In this document: one piece after another, positions 1-10,753 of the stretch
How the letters are laid out: every line of letters starts with the position of its first letter
Numbering within the stretch: position 1 is the first letter of the stretch
Source of the DNA: Cardiocondyla obscurior
Taxonomy: Eukaryota > Arthropoda > Insecta > Hymenoptera > Formicidae
Length of the DNA: 64,000 nucleotides
Assembly (NCBI RefSeq): GCF_019399895.1
Contig: NC_091873.1
Coordinates: forward strand, 1 to 64,000
Direction of reading: 5' to 3'
Program-made: the position numbers and the translations under genes
Notes under the pieces: model-generated
What the model saw: the letters and a program-made list of their open reading frames with translations, nothing else
The model's database searches: none
What the model was told of the DNA's origin: nothing

Positions 1-1431
1 TACAGTTTCACATTTCTGCAGATTAAGTTCAAGATGTGCCCTAAGCACTGCATTCTGTAAACTTTTGAATACATATTCAAAAAATTTTGTCCTATTAGAT
101 GTATTAACATTTTTCAGATCATATCCTCTTCTTAATCTACAGAAACTTTGTAAAAATTCATGTTTTGTACTGAGTGTATAAGTAATATTTTTAAAATTAT
201 GGCATGATCTCAAGACACGTTTAAAAAATGTATGTTTGCTTTCGAATCTCATTGTTCATACTTTTATAAGTGGTCCGTAAATATTAATAAGTTCTGGATA
301 ATGCGACATGTAGTGATGTTTAGGACGGAGTCGCACATCAGGAAAAAGTTCTTTTCTCATTATGAAGTAATTTTGAATTAATGTTTGCAAATATGGCAAA
401 TATGAGGTATGTATAATAGGTGCACACACAATTTCAATTATTTCCGTCAAAAGGAGTAGACACTGCCATATTTCATTGTCCTTATCCCCAATATGATTGA
501 TTATTATCAAAGGAAATAATCTCAAAAACGTCCAGATCTGCCATGCATCGCCTCTTATTTTTTCAACATTTGGTTTTAAGCGGAGTGGTTTATCTTTCCG
601 ATCTTCTTTTGAGTATGAGAATTTATCAATCATATTGTTTAACTCACTAAGCGTAAACCAACTCTGATTTATAAAATAATTAATAAAAAGTGCGAGATCA
701 TATGTAATTACTCCCTCCATTAAATCATGTCCCAAACATGGTGGGAGACCAGCATTACATACGTGGTAATATAATAAATTGTTGAAAATGGAATTAAATT
801 TTACACCATAATAAGACGTGATTTCTCCAGTTTCATCGTTAACTTTTACTTTTGTTAAACAATTCTTGTATGAATCAATTGTCCTGTTTTCAAAAATTTT
901 GCATTCACCATCTTCATCATGAAATTCATATTTATTTAAATGACAGTATCGACAGAAATAAAGCGATCTACTAAAATTGTCAACAAATCCGCCTAATGTA
1001 TGACTCCCTAAATTATCTCCTGCAATAAAAACAAGTGACCCTTTAATAGTACCATAAGCAGGAATATTTATCCCAACACTTTCAAGAATTTTTAAATCTT
1101 TCACTATTTCACCAAATACAGCTTGATGATCAAAATTTTTCTTTTTACATAATGCCACTAGATAAATAGAATTTTTTTGAAATCGAATATAATCCGGAAG
1201 ATTTCCAATAGCAAGGTACACACCAGTAAGTACGTGTTTACCTTTTGCAGATCCAATAGGTGTCACAACTTCAAAATCATCCTGATATAATATTAAACGT
1301 AATCCATTTGGATTTTCTTTAAAAAATGTATTGGATCTAAAAGCATTACCATCTATAAAATCTTGTAACAAATTATCTTTATGTTGTACAGGCATATTAA
1401 TGTCGAAATCAAGCGATTTATTGTAAAACAA
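1..1431 (-). pseudogene. Transposase-like C-terminal region, broken and cut by the window edge
   Basis: This continues the zinc-finger frame above. The link passes through an A10 homopolymer (about 1488-1498) where the reading frame shifts. Family-like blocks include LPPCLGHDLMEGVITYDLAL near residue 235 and LRPKHHYMSHYPELI near the end. A TGA at 256-258 stands where a Trp codon (TGG) would fit, and the frame then runs open to base 1, so the real end lies outside the window. Three lesions (TAA 1608, the A10 shift, TGA 256) make it a pseudogene. The likely original role is a DNA-transposon transposase; the superfamily and catalytic residues are not identified. Confidence is high that it is one decayed gene and low on its family. 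Confidence 0.65.
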
Positions 1432-1607
1432 TGTCTTTAAAGTTTCTAAAATAGATATATAGTGAAAGAATTGTCCATTTGCTAAGTTTTTTTTTTAGGC
1501 CAAATAAAATTAAAATGCGACTTATAAAATTGTTTTTGTAAAAATGTAGTTTGCATTTCTTTAGAAATAATAGAATTTGTATTATTTTGAAAAACATCTT
1601 TTAAAAT

Positions 1608-2342
1608 TTATTGTACTTCTGGAGTAAACATATTACTTTTTTGAAAATGGTCTTTTAATTTTTGTTCAACTCTTTTGTGTTCATGCTCAATTAAAATCTT
1701 CAACTCCTCAACAATATATTGGATAGTACTCTCCGGAATCAGATATTGGCATTCAAGTTTGAAATAGAAAGTAGACAAAGCCTTAATAAATAATTCATCA
1801 TCTTCAATAATATCTTCCTCATCACTACTATTTTCGTTTATATTGTTTGGAACTAAATTTTGATTTGCTTCTTCCAAAAAATTCAATTGTAATACATTGT
1901 CAGGATTATAGTTTAAATCGTCAGTTTTAGTCAGAATTCTATGTTTTTTTGTCAAATGTCCTGTAAACGAGCTTACTCTTTTATATTTTTTGTCGCAACC
2001 ATTATAAGGACAAGTTACTTCCAATTCATTAACGATATGCTCTTTAAGGTGCTTTATTAATGCCTTGTAATTGTCGACTTTCTTTTTACAAATTTGCACA
2101 GTGCATATAAATTTTGCCTCATTATCAGACACGCAGAAAGTACGTTTATCTTTTACCTGGCTAACGTAAATTTTGTGCGATCGAATGAGATGGGAACGGA
2201 GGCTACTTTCAGTTGAAAATCTAATTTTACAATTATGATATCCACAGTAATAAGCAGAAGTAAGGTGACGATGGGATTTTCGATGTCTTAGATGACATCT
2301 GAGATTTTCAGTTTTGTATGTACAAAAACGACAAGAAAACAT
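1608..2342 (-). pseudogene. C2H2 zinc-finger N-terminal part of a transposase-like protein (broken)
   Basis: The frame starts at the ATG at 2342 (MFSCRFCTYK...), chosen because the first Cys-His pair follows at once. It has four C2H2-like fingers within about 150 residues, including CTYKTENLRCHLRHRKSH and CPYNGCDKKYKRVSSFTGH. An acidic linker follows (SSDEEDIIEDDE). This layout of fingers followed by a large transposase-like region recurs in insect and cnidarian transposon proteins; I infer a mobile-element origin and do not assign a superfamily. The frame ends at a TAA at 1608-1610, but the same frame stays open for about 40 more codons, so the stop is a lesion and not the natural end. It belongs with 1-1431. 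Confidence 0.7.
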
Positions 2343-2452
2343 GATTGAAATATTAGAGATTGTGTTGCGTGCTTTTTTTCTTTTATAAAGTGCAAATCTG
2401 CAGAACAAAGAAAATATAAATAAATAAGGCTATTTGTATGTATGTACAGGGT

Positions 2453-2690
2453 GATTCGAAACAAGTAGTGTTCCTGAAGATACGTATTCTTGAAAGAATT
2501 CTAAAATGATTTTTCCTTTTGCAAAAATTGGTCTGAAGCCTAGTTTCCGAGTAATTAGTTAAAATATTTAGCGTAAGAGCGACTCACCCGCAGCTTCCTT
2601 GTCGCTCTTAAGCTAAATATTTTAATTAATTACTCGGAAACTAGGCTTCAGACCAATTTTTGCAAAAAGAAAAATCATTGAGATACAAAA
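2453..2690. mobile_element. Palindromic MITE, TACAGGGTG family (right end missing)
   Basis: The left end reads TACAGGGTG at 2454, like the MITEs at 19,984, 51,723 and 52,502. Long inverted arms occupy about 2507-2582 and 2600-2676 and carry the shared inner block with AAGAGCGAC and GTCGCTCTT. No matching CACCCTGTA right terminus is visible, so the copy looks truncated. No coding capacity. Confidence 0.65.
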
Positions 2691-2879
2691 AAAATATAAA
2701 TATAATACAAAAGTTAATTTCCACTTACCTTTATTCCCACTAGTATATTAAAATTTTCACTCTTAGCACGAAATATGCACACACGCTACACATCAAGATC
2801 GGTCATCAAATGTGAATCGTGAAAACTTATCCGGTTTTGTTTTGTTGCCTAGACAACCTGCTCCGGTGCCTGTGGTTGA

Positions 2880-3222
2880 TTCAGACAGTCTTCTGAATAT
2901 TCAGACAGTCTTCTAAATTTTCAACCTGTTTCTGATTATTAAGACAAAATTGTCTTAAATTTACTTTTAGACACTCAAATCTGAAAATTCAGACATTAAA
3001 TCTGAAAATTCAAACACTATTGTTGTCTAAATTTTAAGAAAATTTTTACAGTGTCTAATTTTTTAGACACCAACTGTAAATATTTTAGACAACGTGCCAT
3101 TTTTCTAAATTTTAAGAAAAAATCTTTGATTATTAAAACAGAATTGTCTTAAATTTATTTTCAAACATCAAATCTTAAAATTCGGATACTTTTATTGTCT
3201 GAATATTCAGATATTTTTTACA
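2880..3222. repeat. AT-rich dispersed repeat rich in TCAGAC/GTCTGA motifs
   Basis: This stretch repeats short variants of TCTGAATATTCAGAC, TTTAGACA and TTTTTACAGT in both orientations. Its right border (TTTTTTACAGT, about 3222) cuts the env reading frame of the neighbouring Gypsy remnant and supplies that frame's last codons and stop. It therefore inserted into, or recombined with, the element. The bases between 2690 and 2880 show nothing recognisable. Confidence 0.5.
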
Positions 3223-4413
3223 GTATAGTATGTCGCGAAATTGTTTTTGCATATAAGTTTTTTATTGCCGCGGATACAATTACTTATTTCATCGCGGGTT
3301 AGGCTTATGTATTTATTGTTTTCTTTATCTAGCGCGATATATTCATGCGCGGTTTTGATTGTCTTAAAAATATTGGCGTGGTCATACACGGGAAACGGTA
3401 TGACTGCTTTTAATTCGTAGGTCGTATCGGTAACGATTGGAAACTTGATAATGATTATGAGAGTATTGTGATCGCGATAATGCGGGGTAATTGATATATA
3501 CTTCTCGAATTGATTCCAGTTCTTTGGATTCGTATCGAACGGGAATTGTGACCCTTCGGGTAATTGAATCGTTGCATGTAGTAACTCTGTTATGATCTTG
3601 TCAATCGGTAATAGCCGTGCGTTAATGATACCCTTTTTTGTCCAAGATATAAAGTCGATGGTGTCTTGTATGTCAGTCAGTAGGTCGGTCACGAGTATTC
3701 TTAATGTGTTAAGATGTTCTGTCATCTCCATTTGCCGTGTTACTCTATCTATCTGCTGATTTAGGAGAATAGTCGCGTTCGTTAAGACGCGGTCGTGTTG
3801 CTTGAGTTTTATCTCTAGCTTCTGTATATGACTTAGTGTGCCGTTTAATATTTTAAGCTGATTTTTCGCTACGTGTTGAGTTGTTTGCTAACTTGCAATT
3901 AGCAGTTGTAACTGCTCTTGAATAATTTTTTCGTCGTTGGCGTCTATTATACCGAATAAAGTTTTCTCTACTGTGCCTACTAAGTCTATTAGTCTTCTCT
4001 TAACGTGTTGGATTTCATAGGTCAAGGTTAGTCCGTCTAGTGCGATTATTAGTTTATTATTTTGCATTGTAACCAACATTGCTAAATTATGACATTTGTC
4101 TTTTAATAATTCGCAATTATATGTTTTGTGCAGCTTATTACAAGCGTATTCTGCGTCGTCAACTTGGTTTTGTAATTTCTTAAATCTAATTTTGAAGTCC
4201 GCGATGTTTATTATTAATACTAATTTCTATGTGGTGTTGGATAGCTGGAGAAGTCCGTGGTTTTCATAATACAATCCGGGTTCGTGAGTGAACTGTGTAA
4301 TTGTATAAGGTGCGGTTTCGATTGCGCCCTTCGCGGTGGTGAACGTTAATCTGAAATGTTCACTGGTTAGGTATGTGTGTGTAAAGGTGTTAGCATATCG
4401 TACTGGATAGGTG
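3207..4413 (-). pseudogene. env-like remnant (baculovirus-F-type Gypsy envelope), broken and 3' truncated
   Basis: The frame is open from about 4413 to 3207 apart from TAG stops at 4227-4229 and 3888-3890. The translated segments have the make-up of Gypsy envelope proteins related to the baculovirus F fusion protein: a PGLYYENHGLLQL segment, a central RRLIDLVGTVEKTLFGIID segment of the fusion-region type, and a helical region with LNTLRILVTDLLTDIQD. The C-terminal part with the membrane anchor is absent, because the AT-rich repeat at 3222 replaces it. No signal peptide or start codon is visible at the 5' side. The stops and truncation leave no usable product. Confidence 0.6.
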
Positions 4414-4440
4414 TGTGAGTTTCACGGGTCGTCATCATCG

Positions 4441-5235
4441 TGGGAATGAAGATGCAGCGTCGGCTAAAAGTACGTATTTTTTATCTTTGGTATAGAGTTC
4501 TGTGCATGGATAACAATTACTTTTTCGGAGCTTTGGTTTATCAAAATTCGCTCTCGGCTTCAGCGTCAAAGTTTTTCGTTCGTCTCGTTAGTAAGCCGTT
4601 GACAATCGTCGCAGTCACATTAATCGTGTTGTAGAACAAAAAGAAAAACAAAAAAAAAAGAGAAAGTAATTTCAAATTTGTGTTATAAATTTATTGTGTG
4701 TGTGTTAGTGTTTTTAATTGCTCTTTTTGTGTTTTCCAGTGGAATCGCAACAGTTTGTTTTTGTTTGCGAAGAATGCTACTTAGCCTATCGGCCGAGAAT
4801 TTGTTCAAATTGCGTTGGATTGCGGGCTCGGCATCAGGTCCGATACCTTTAGCACAAAATGGAGCCGCGTCTGACGATGAAAACGATTCGTGATCTGGAG
4901 TATCGCCAGGTGACTTTTGTCCCTGGCGATTTTATTGGTGAGTAGAAATATTTTATTTTATTGTGTTGTGCATGGTCTTTGTTGTTGCTTTATTCTAAAA
5001 AATTTTTTTTTTTTTTTTACACTGCTTAATGTTTGTAGAGGAAGCGAGGTTGCAGCCTTGCGTGAATTGTGCAAGATGTGAATTGAAATTGCGCGCGGCG
5101 GGTATGCGTTCGGATTCGCGGATGGCGGCGCGCGATATTCGGAGCAGCTTCGCGGTTGGCGGCGCAGCGGTGGCAAGAAGGCCCAGTATTTCGGCCATGT
5201 TCGGTTACGATTTAGAATACGGAGAGATAGTGTAA
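4441..5235 (+). other. Candidate small spliced Cys-rich reading frame, unrecognised
   Basis: Two plus-strand blocks sit behind good splice signals. One begins after an acceptor (tgttttccag, ending about 4739) and reads CEECYLAYRPRICSNC. It continues in the same frame through one TAG to VTFVPGDFI and a donor (G|GTGAGT, about 4935). The next begins after tttgtag (about 5037), continues in phase (EEARLQPCVNCARCELK) and ends at TAA 5233-5235. An ATG with a GTACGT donor lies at 4444-4470. Paired CxxC motifs suggest zinc binding. I do not recognise the family. The segment lies on the opposite strand between pol and env of the Gypsy remnant, so it may be an unrelated insertion. The in-frame TAG is the main reason for doubt. 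Confidence 0.3.
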
Positions 5236-5433
5236 GATAACGAGTTCATCGGGTATACCAGCGAGAACAACGAGTGTCTACGAAGCCTTTGAGTTAGCGC
5301 ACCGCAACAACCGTAAGAGATAGAAACGTGGCGATCCTGAATTTGTAAGAGAACATCAAATATATTCATGTAATTTAACGGCTTAATTCAATACGAGCAA
5401 CGGCTTCAATCCAACTACAACCGAACCACAAAA

Positions 5434-7440
5434 TCAAATTCCTGTACAACGTTCTATGAATGCTTTAATTCTGTTCGCATGTACTCTAATTACTTTTCTA
5501 CCTTTTCTAATGCTAAAGTTAACATCGCTATGCTTTTGTACTATTATGTACGGTCCTATCCAAAGCGCATCTAATTTCTTGGACCGGCCGCGTCGAACTG
5601 TTTCGTCGTAGAGTAGGACGGAATCTCTGAATCTGAACTCGCGTTTTCGGGAATCTTTATCATAATTTTCTTTCGCCTTTTCTTTCTCGGTTTTTGCGTG
5701 ATCGTGTGCGAGGGAGTTAGAAGCCCGTAATCGTTCGCGTAGTTTATTCGCGCAATTGTCGTACAAGTATGTTTCTTTTGGCGCGGTTTTAAGTGCTGTC
5801 GGTAATGTAGCACGGTGTTCGTAAATGAGTTCGAAGGGGATCAATCCAGTTGCCGTATGTGGGGTTGTATTATATGTAAACATTGCGTATGGCAACCATT
5901 CGTCCCAATCGGATTGATCTTCGTTAATATAATGTCGTAGATACTCGGCCAGTGTTCGATGCGATCGTTCGAGTGTGCCGTTGGTTTGCAGATGATAAGC
6001 AGTAGTTTGAATTTTTTTCGATTCGTAATAGTTTGCAGGTATTTTTAAAAATACTGCTCGTGAAATTCGTTCCTTGATCGGAAAAAACGCATTCCGGTAT
6101 CCCGTGTTCGAAAATTATTTGAGTCACGAACGCTTTTGCTACAATCGCGGCTTCTTGGTTCGGGATAGGAATCGCTTTACTAAATTTCGTGAGATTGTCT
6201 TGAAACGTTAGAATGTATTTATTATTATTGTTCGTTATCGGTAGCGGTCCTACTATATCTAGGGCGCATTTTTCAAACGGTCTAGTCGGCGTGTCTGTAA
6301 TTACTAGCGGCATTTTCGTCTTCTTTGATAATTTATTTTTCTGGCACTGTTCGCATTTCTTTATGTATTCTTCTATGTCTTTTCTCATGCCTGGCCACTC
6401 ATGCTGTAATCTGATGCGATGTAGTGTACGTGTGACGCCTTGGTGTCCGCCTATCGGTGTGTTGTGGTATTCGTGTATGAGCTTCGCTTTTTCTTCTGCT
6501 GAGTATGTATTCTCTTCTTTTAGTACGTGTACTGGAAGCTTTTCTTCTTGCTGCGGGGAGTTTCTGCTAAGCGCGTCCGCGTTCGTGTTTTTCTTACCGT
6601 CTTTATAAACTATTTCGTAGTTATATTCTTCGAGTTTTAATCTCCACCTTATCAGGCGGGACCCGGGATCATTAACGTTGAACAGCCAGATTAATGGTTT
6701 GTAGTCTGTTACAATTGTGAATGTTGTCCCATAGATATACGGTCGGAAATGTTTTACCGCCCATACTATCGCGAGTAGTTCCTTCTCTGTCGTACTATAG
6801 TTTCTTTCGGCCTTGTTCAGTATACGGTTTGCATATGCAATCGGATGATCCCTTCCTATCTCCCCTTGGGAGAGGATGGCTTCGATTGCATGATCCGAGG
6901 CGTCCGTGGTAACGATAAACAGGCATGAGAAATCGGGGTATTTGAGTATCGGCGCGGTAGTTAAGTTTTCTTTTAATATTTCGAACGCGTTTTGTTGGTC
7001 CATTTCCCATCTAAATTTTTCGTCCTTTTTCGTGAGCATTGTTAAAGGTTTCGCGATTTTTGAAAAATCTTGTATAAATTTTCGGTAATATCCGGCTAGT
7101 CCGATAAACGATTGTATGTTCTTTAATTTCTTCGGTACCGGAAAATTTTTTATTGCGGAAATTTTGGAAGGATCGGGTCGAATTCCATTTTCTGTTATTA
7201 GATGACCGAGATATAATACTTCCTTTCGTAAAAATTCGCATTTGTCCGGTTGCAGTTTTAAGTTATTTTCTCGCAAACGTTTAAAGACGGCTTCGAGTCT
7301 CTCATTATGTTCCCTTAGCGTCGATCCGTAGATGACTATATCGTCTAGATACACGAGACACTTAATACCGTGTAGGCCCGATAAGACCGAGTTCATCATG
7401 CGCTGAAATGTAGCCGGTGCATTTTTAAGACCGAAAGGTA
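5434..7440 (-). pseudogene. Gypsy pol remnant: RT C-terminal half, RNase H, integrase
   Basis: The frame opens abruptly at about 7440 inside reverse transcriptase (IPFGLKNAPATFQ); the protease and N-terminal RT are missing. It includes the YLDDIVIYG catalytic motif, the RT thumb (GYYRKFIQDFSKIAKPL), RNase H (TTDASDHAIEAILSQ, YSTTEKELLAIVWAVKHF) and integrase with an HHCC zinc-binding region (C-x2-C as CEQCQKNK). Integrase acidic motifs follow in LDIVGPLP and FSDQGTNF. A frameshift in the T7/A7 run at 6012-6018 breaks integrase after LLRI; the C-terminal part continues in another frame (5434-5895) to a TGA. The gene would have supplied reverse transcription and integration. The missing RT half and the frameshift show it is dead. 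Confidence 0.8.
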
Positions 7441-7449
7441 TGATACGGC

Positions 7450-9116
7450 TTATTGCCGTTGTTTAGTTGCAGAACTTAACCGTTGTGCTAATTCGCGGTA
7501 TATTTTCGGCCCTGGGCAAGCCGTACTTGGGCGCGTATCTGCCGGTGCGACACAGAAATCTCGGGTGCCCTTGTCTACCGCATCTATTGCATGTCGGCAC
7601 GGGGGGCGGTTTGCCGAGGTGCGCGGAAAGTTTCGCTCGATGTATGCTCGCTCGTTATATGTGCGTATGGGTGCGCTACGCTGTCTCTTTTCTGCTGCCG
7701 CTCCGGCTATCGCTTCTTGTAATGTCCTGTAATTTCGCGACCGGACGATTGTTTGCAAATGCGGCAATAAACCCGTCTGATAATTATTCAATACTTGCTT
7801 CTGAAGCAAATTCCATATTCCGCGTTTTTCGTCTGGAGAATAATTCGAGTCTTCGCTTAAGGCAGTGCTCGGAATTAGTTACACATTTCGGCCTGATTTC
7901 AGAGACACCGCCTTCTTTTCCCACTACACTTGACGATCGGCCGGCCGAGTCGTCAAACCGCGCGCGCGACGCTGTTTTTTCAGGAGCGTTGTTATCTAAG
8001 AAATAGACTAGGGTAAGGGATATATTTAATATCAATTATAATAGTTTTCTACATCACCTACGAGGTACTATTATTGATGCGTATAGGCCTACTGGGGAAA
8101 CCACTTAAAAAAAAACGCATTAATAATAATACCTTGTAGGTGATGTGGAAAACTATTATAATTGATATTAAATATATCCCTTACCCCAGTCTATTTCTTA
8201 GATAACAACGCTCCTGAGAAACAGCGTTGCGCGCGCGGTTTGACGACTCGGCCGGCCGATCGTCAAGTGTAGTGGAGAAAGGAGGCGGTGTCTCTGAAAT
8301 CGGGCCGAAATGTGCAACTAATTCCGAGCACTGGTTTAAGGCATCGTAAAGTTCGGTTACTAATGAGTCGGCTCGAGATCCGTATGTTAACGCGCTTTCT
8401 CCTGTACGTTGACGCAACTGGTTAAACTCCAGTTGGAGATGAGCTGTGCCTCGTCGCTGCGTGTAGCCGTCCTCGACTTTTCGTAAAAATTGCGTGAAAT
8501 TAACAATTTGTTTTGACTCGAATCGCGAGAGAGCTCGTCCCGTGAGCTTTGTGTATAATATTGCCGCCAGTAGTTCGTCTGCGTCTTCCGGGTCTACCTT
8601 TCGTGCTGCGTATTCGCATGCCTTAATGAATTTCTTTACGTTATTTTCGCTCCCGTCAAACGTGGGCACGAGACTGATCGCATTTTGCAGCGTCAAATAC
8701 TGCCGCGGATTATTAAAAGAATAGCGAACGTTTCTCTGTGGTCGCCGCGGTTGTGGCACCGGATGCTGCAATGAGTCCGCCGTTCTGTTGAGCCTGTTGC
8801 CGTATCTTTGCGTGACGAATTCGTTTTCTAATCTGTCTATTCGCGTCGCGGCAAGTGATGTCGCGTCCAGTATCGTTAGCATTGCTTCTTCGCGTGGCAT
8901 AGTAGAACCTTGTCGGGGAATCGGCGAGGAGTGTCGGTACTGCGGCTGTGATGCGTTTGTGCTCGCGCTGGGTTCTGCGTTGCCGGCAGAATTTTCGCCT
9001 TGTGAAATTCGTACTCTCGCGCCTTCCCCGTTTGCAAGCGAGGGCTCGTTCCTTTCGCCGTTATCGGTCATCATAAATACGAACCGTTGGTCCTCGGGCG
9101 CGAATAACTCGCTCAC
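7450..9116 (-). pseudogene. Gypsy gag, interrupted by a MITE and frameshifted
   Basis: The N-terminal part starts at ATG 9116 and carries a capsid-like region (LVPTFDGSENNVKKFIKAC, LTGRALSRF). It is interrupted by a 471-bp MITE at 7863-8333. Across a single copy of the 8-bp target site the frame would be continuous into the capsid C-terminus (7810-7862 onward). A further shift near the G6 run at 7601-7606 separates the capsid frame from a zinc knuckle (CNRCGRQGHPRFLC, C-x2-C-x4-H-x4-C) at about 7560-7600. The sequence then jumps to mid-RT at about 7440. The product would be the structural Gag protein; this copy is non-functional. Confidence 0.7.
7863..8333. mobile_element. 471-bp palindromic MITE with 8-bp target duplication (hAT/P-like)
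   Basis: Inverted termini CAGTGCTCGGAATTAGTT / AACTAATTCCGAGCACTG bound arms of about 200 bp around a short spacer. The flanking bases are gcttaagg (7855-7862) and gtttaagg (8334-8341), an 8-bp duplication with one mismatch. The CAGTG termini and 8-bp TSD fit a non-autonomous hAT- or P-like DNA transposon. It sits in gag, and the gag frame reads straight through one TSD copy, which confirms the boundaries. No partner transposase was recognised in the window. Confidence 0.8.
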
Positions 9117-9143
9117 TATCGATCCTATTGACGATCGGCGACT

Positions 9144-9425
9144 TTAATTACCGGGTTCCTCAACTTCTCGGTAATTCATGAAACTCGCGTTACCAGAATA
9201 CATGGGTACAGGGAGGGAGATTCCGTTCGTAAATTCGTATATTGCGCTATCGCGGTCCAAGATTTCGTCGTCTACCGTTATTCCGCGGATAAAACTTCGC
9301 GTTTGATTAGTCAATCTATACGGGATTCTTTTAAAGATCGGTTGTAGGTTTTCGGGCTCGGTAATGCCGTTCAACCAAGATAGGCGCGACGTGTGACAAT
9401 GCAAGAGGAATTCGCCGCGGTACAT
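9144..9425 (-). CDS. Short ORF in the leader upstream of gag, function unknown
   Basis: A 93-codon frame lies between the primer-site region and gag on the element's coding strand, ending in TAA 28 bases before the gag ATG. It contains TEPENLQPIFKRIPYRL and no motif I recognise. It may be an upstream ORF or a chance frame. It has no in-frame stop, unlike gag, pol and env around it, which is weak support for coding. Confidence 0.3.
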   Translation of the reverse strand: MYRGEFLLHCHTSRLSWLNGITEPENLQPIFKRIPYRLTNQTRSFIRGITVDDEILDRDSAIYEFTNGISLPVPMYSGNASFMNYREVEEPGN

Positions 9426-9584
9426 ATAATTTTATTCGCTTTTTCGCCTTGCATGCATATATATATCTATTTTACATTAGCGTCGGTAATAGCATGCTGC
9501 TTGGTTGCTGATGAGTCGCGATGTTTTCAGCTTGGCTGCTCGCACGCTTCTCCGTCCCGTAGTTTGTCTGTTCGATCGCTTATC

Positions 9585-9645
9585 TGCTTGGCTGCTTATC
9601 TGCGTGGCTGCTTATCTGCGTGGCTGCTTATCTGCGTGGCTGATT
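9585..9645. repeat. 16-bp tandem repeat in the Gypsy leader
   Basis: About 3.5 copies of a 16-bp unit (CTGCGTGGCTGCTTAT) lie between the putative LTR and gag. The rest of 9430-9848 is untranslated leader with no other feature seen. Confidence 0.7.
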
Positions 9646-9849
9646 CTCCGTAGTTACGCTGGTCAGTAGTTGCTCGGGTTTCGCGTCTGGCCTTCTCTGC
9701 TTCTTATATTCTTCTGTCTTTCTTTTTATGAATGAGTTCTCACGTCTGTTCACTTGTTTGTTTCAAAGATCTCGCACTACAAGCCGACTAAGACGGATTA
9801 GCTTGCAGCGGCCTGATTCCGGAGGGCGGATTCCACCGTTGCCACCAGA

Positions 9850-10160
9850 TGTTGCACCGGCAAGGTGCTGTGGGGTCCGTTCTCCGGTTATTGTAGCGGG
9901 TGACGTGAAATAAAATGTTTTTCTTGATTCAGTTGCTGTAGTCTTTTATTTTCCCTTGATGAGTTACAGTTCTCGAAGCCACGCGTGTCTTTATTACGAA
10001 TTCTAAATTGCGACTGCCCGTCCAGGCCGCGGCTGCCCCTATATATCTCCTGCTGTTGCTATGTCAAAATTCATAGCAATCAGCAGAATCGCGGGTGGCA
10101 ACCGCGACTGTCCTCGGCGTCGCGTCCCGGCCGGAAATGTTGGGTTACCTTGATTAATCT
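9850..10160 (-). repeat. Putative 5' LTR of the errantivirus-like element
   Basis: Read on the minus strand, this has a TATA-like GATATATAGG near 10,040, polyadenylation-type AATAAA signals near 9990 and 9940, and ends in GGTGCAACA at 9850. A TGG-starting, primer-site-like stretch (TGGTGGCAACGGTGGAATCC) lies two bases beyond. I could not assign the tRNA. The far boundary is uncertain because the second LTR is lost. Confidence 0.45.
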
Positions 10161-10170
10161 TTTTTTTCAG

Positions 10171-10261
10171 ACCATTCTACACTCTGAAAATTGTATGGAT
10201 AAAAGTATAATATACAAATTATTTGAACCGTGTCTTGGTTCGGGATTAGTTACGGCTCCTG
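10171..10261 (+). CDS. CYP4-type cytochrome P450 exon (N-terminal third)
   Basis: A 91-bp exon bounded by a strong acceptor (tttttttcag, 10,161-10,170) and donor (G|GTAAGA at 10,261/10,262). It encodes THR-ILHSENCMDKSIIYKLF followed by EPCLGSGLVTAPA. That is the CYP4 segment just before and into helix C, where family members usually read (W/C)LGxGLLxxxGxxW. P450s of this family are ER-bound haem mono-oxygenases acting on fatty acids, hormones or xenobiotics. It ends in phase 1 and joins in frame to the exon at 19,062 across an 8.8-kb intron full of transposons. Upstream exons with the membrane anchor are not seen in the window. Whether the gene is still expressed is unknown. Confidence 0.65.
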
Positions 10262-10473
10262 GTAAGATATATTTAATCATATAAAGAAAAAAATATTTAT
10301 TGTTCTTTTCGGGGTAACAAAATTTTACATTACAATACTTAAATCTATTATTGAAGCTACGTTATAACATTCGCTTTTTCGAATTTATATATTTTCTATT
10401 GTTCTTGTTTTTCTCATTTGTTCCATATTTTTCTCACGCCAATATCTTCTCGCTTTCTTTGTTCCCGCAGCCT

Positions 10474-10477
<4 letters not shown>

Positions 10478-10547
<70 letters not shown>

Positions 10548-10720
10548 TCCCTCCCTCCTTCCCTTCCTCCCTCCCTCCTTCTCTCTCTCTCTCTCTCCCT
10601 CTCCCTCTCCCTTTCCCTCTCCCTCCCTCTCTCCCTCCCTCCCTCCCTCTCTCTCTCCCTCCCTCCCTCTCTCCTGCCTTTCCTCTTTCTCTCTCTTTCT
10701 CTCTCTCTCCCTCTCTCCCT

Positions 10721-10753
<33 letters not shown>

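Larger units (their letters stand above)
3222..10160 (-). mobile_element. Decayed errantivirus-like Ty3/Gypsy element (gag, pol, env)
   Basis: On the minus strand the order is LTR (about 9850-10,160), leader, short ORF, gag, pol, env, which is the Gypsy-with-env (errantivirus) layout. The 3' LTR is missing because env is cut at about 3222. The element has an internal deletion between gag and mid-RT, several frameshifts and stops, a nested MITE and an unexplained 1-kb segment between pol and env. The upper LTR boundary is not defined because no partner LTR or TSD survives. The copy cannot be autonomous. Confidence 0.7.

Noticed and set aside
7467..8035. ORFs over the MITE arms next to gag
   Set aside because: They mirror each other on opposite strands because of the palindrome; the true gag frame is accounted for separately.
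9393..9653. Cys/Leu-rich plus-strand ORF over the 16-bp tandem repeat
   Set aside because: Generated by the tandem repeat in the Gypsy leader and antisense to the element.
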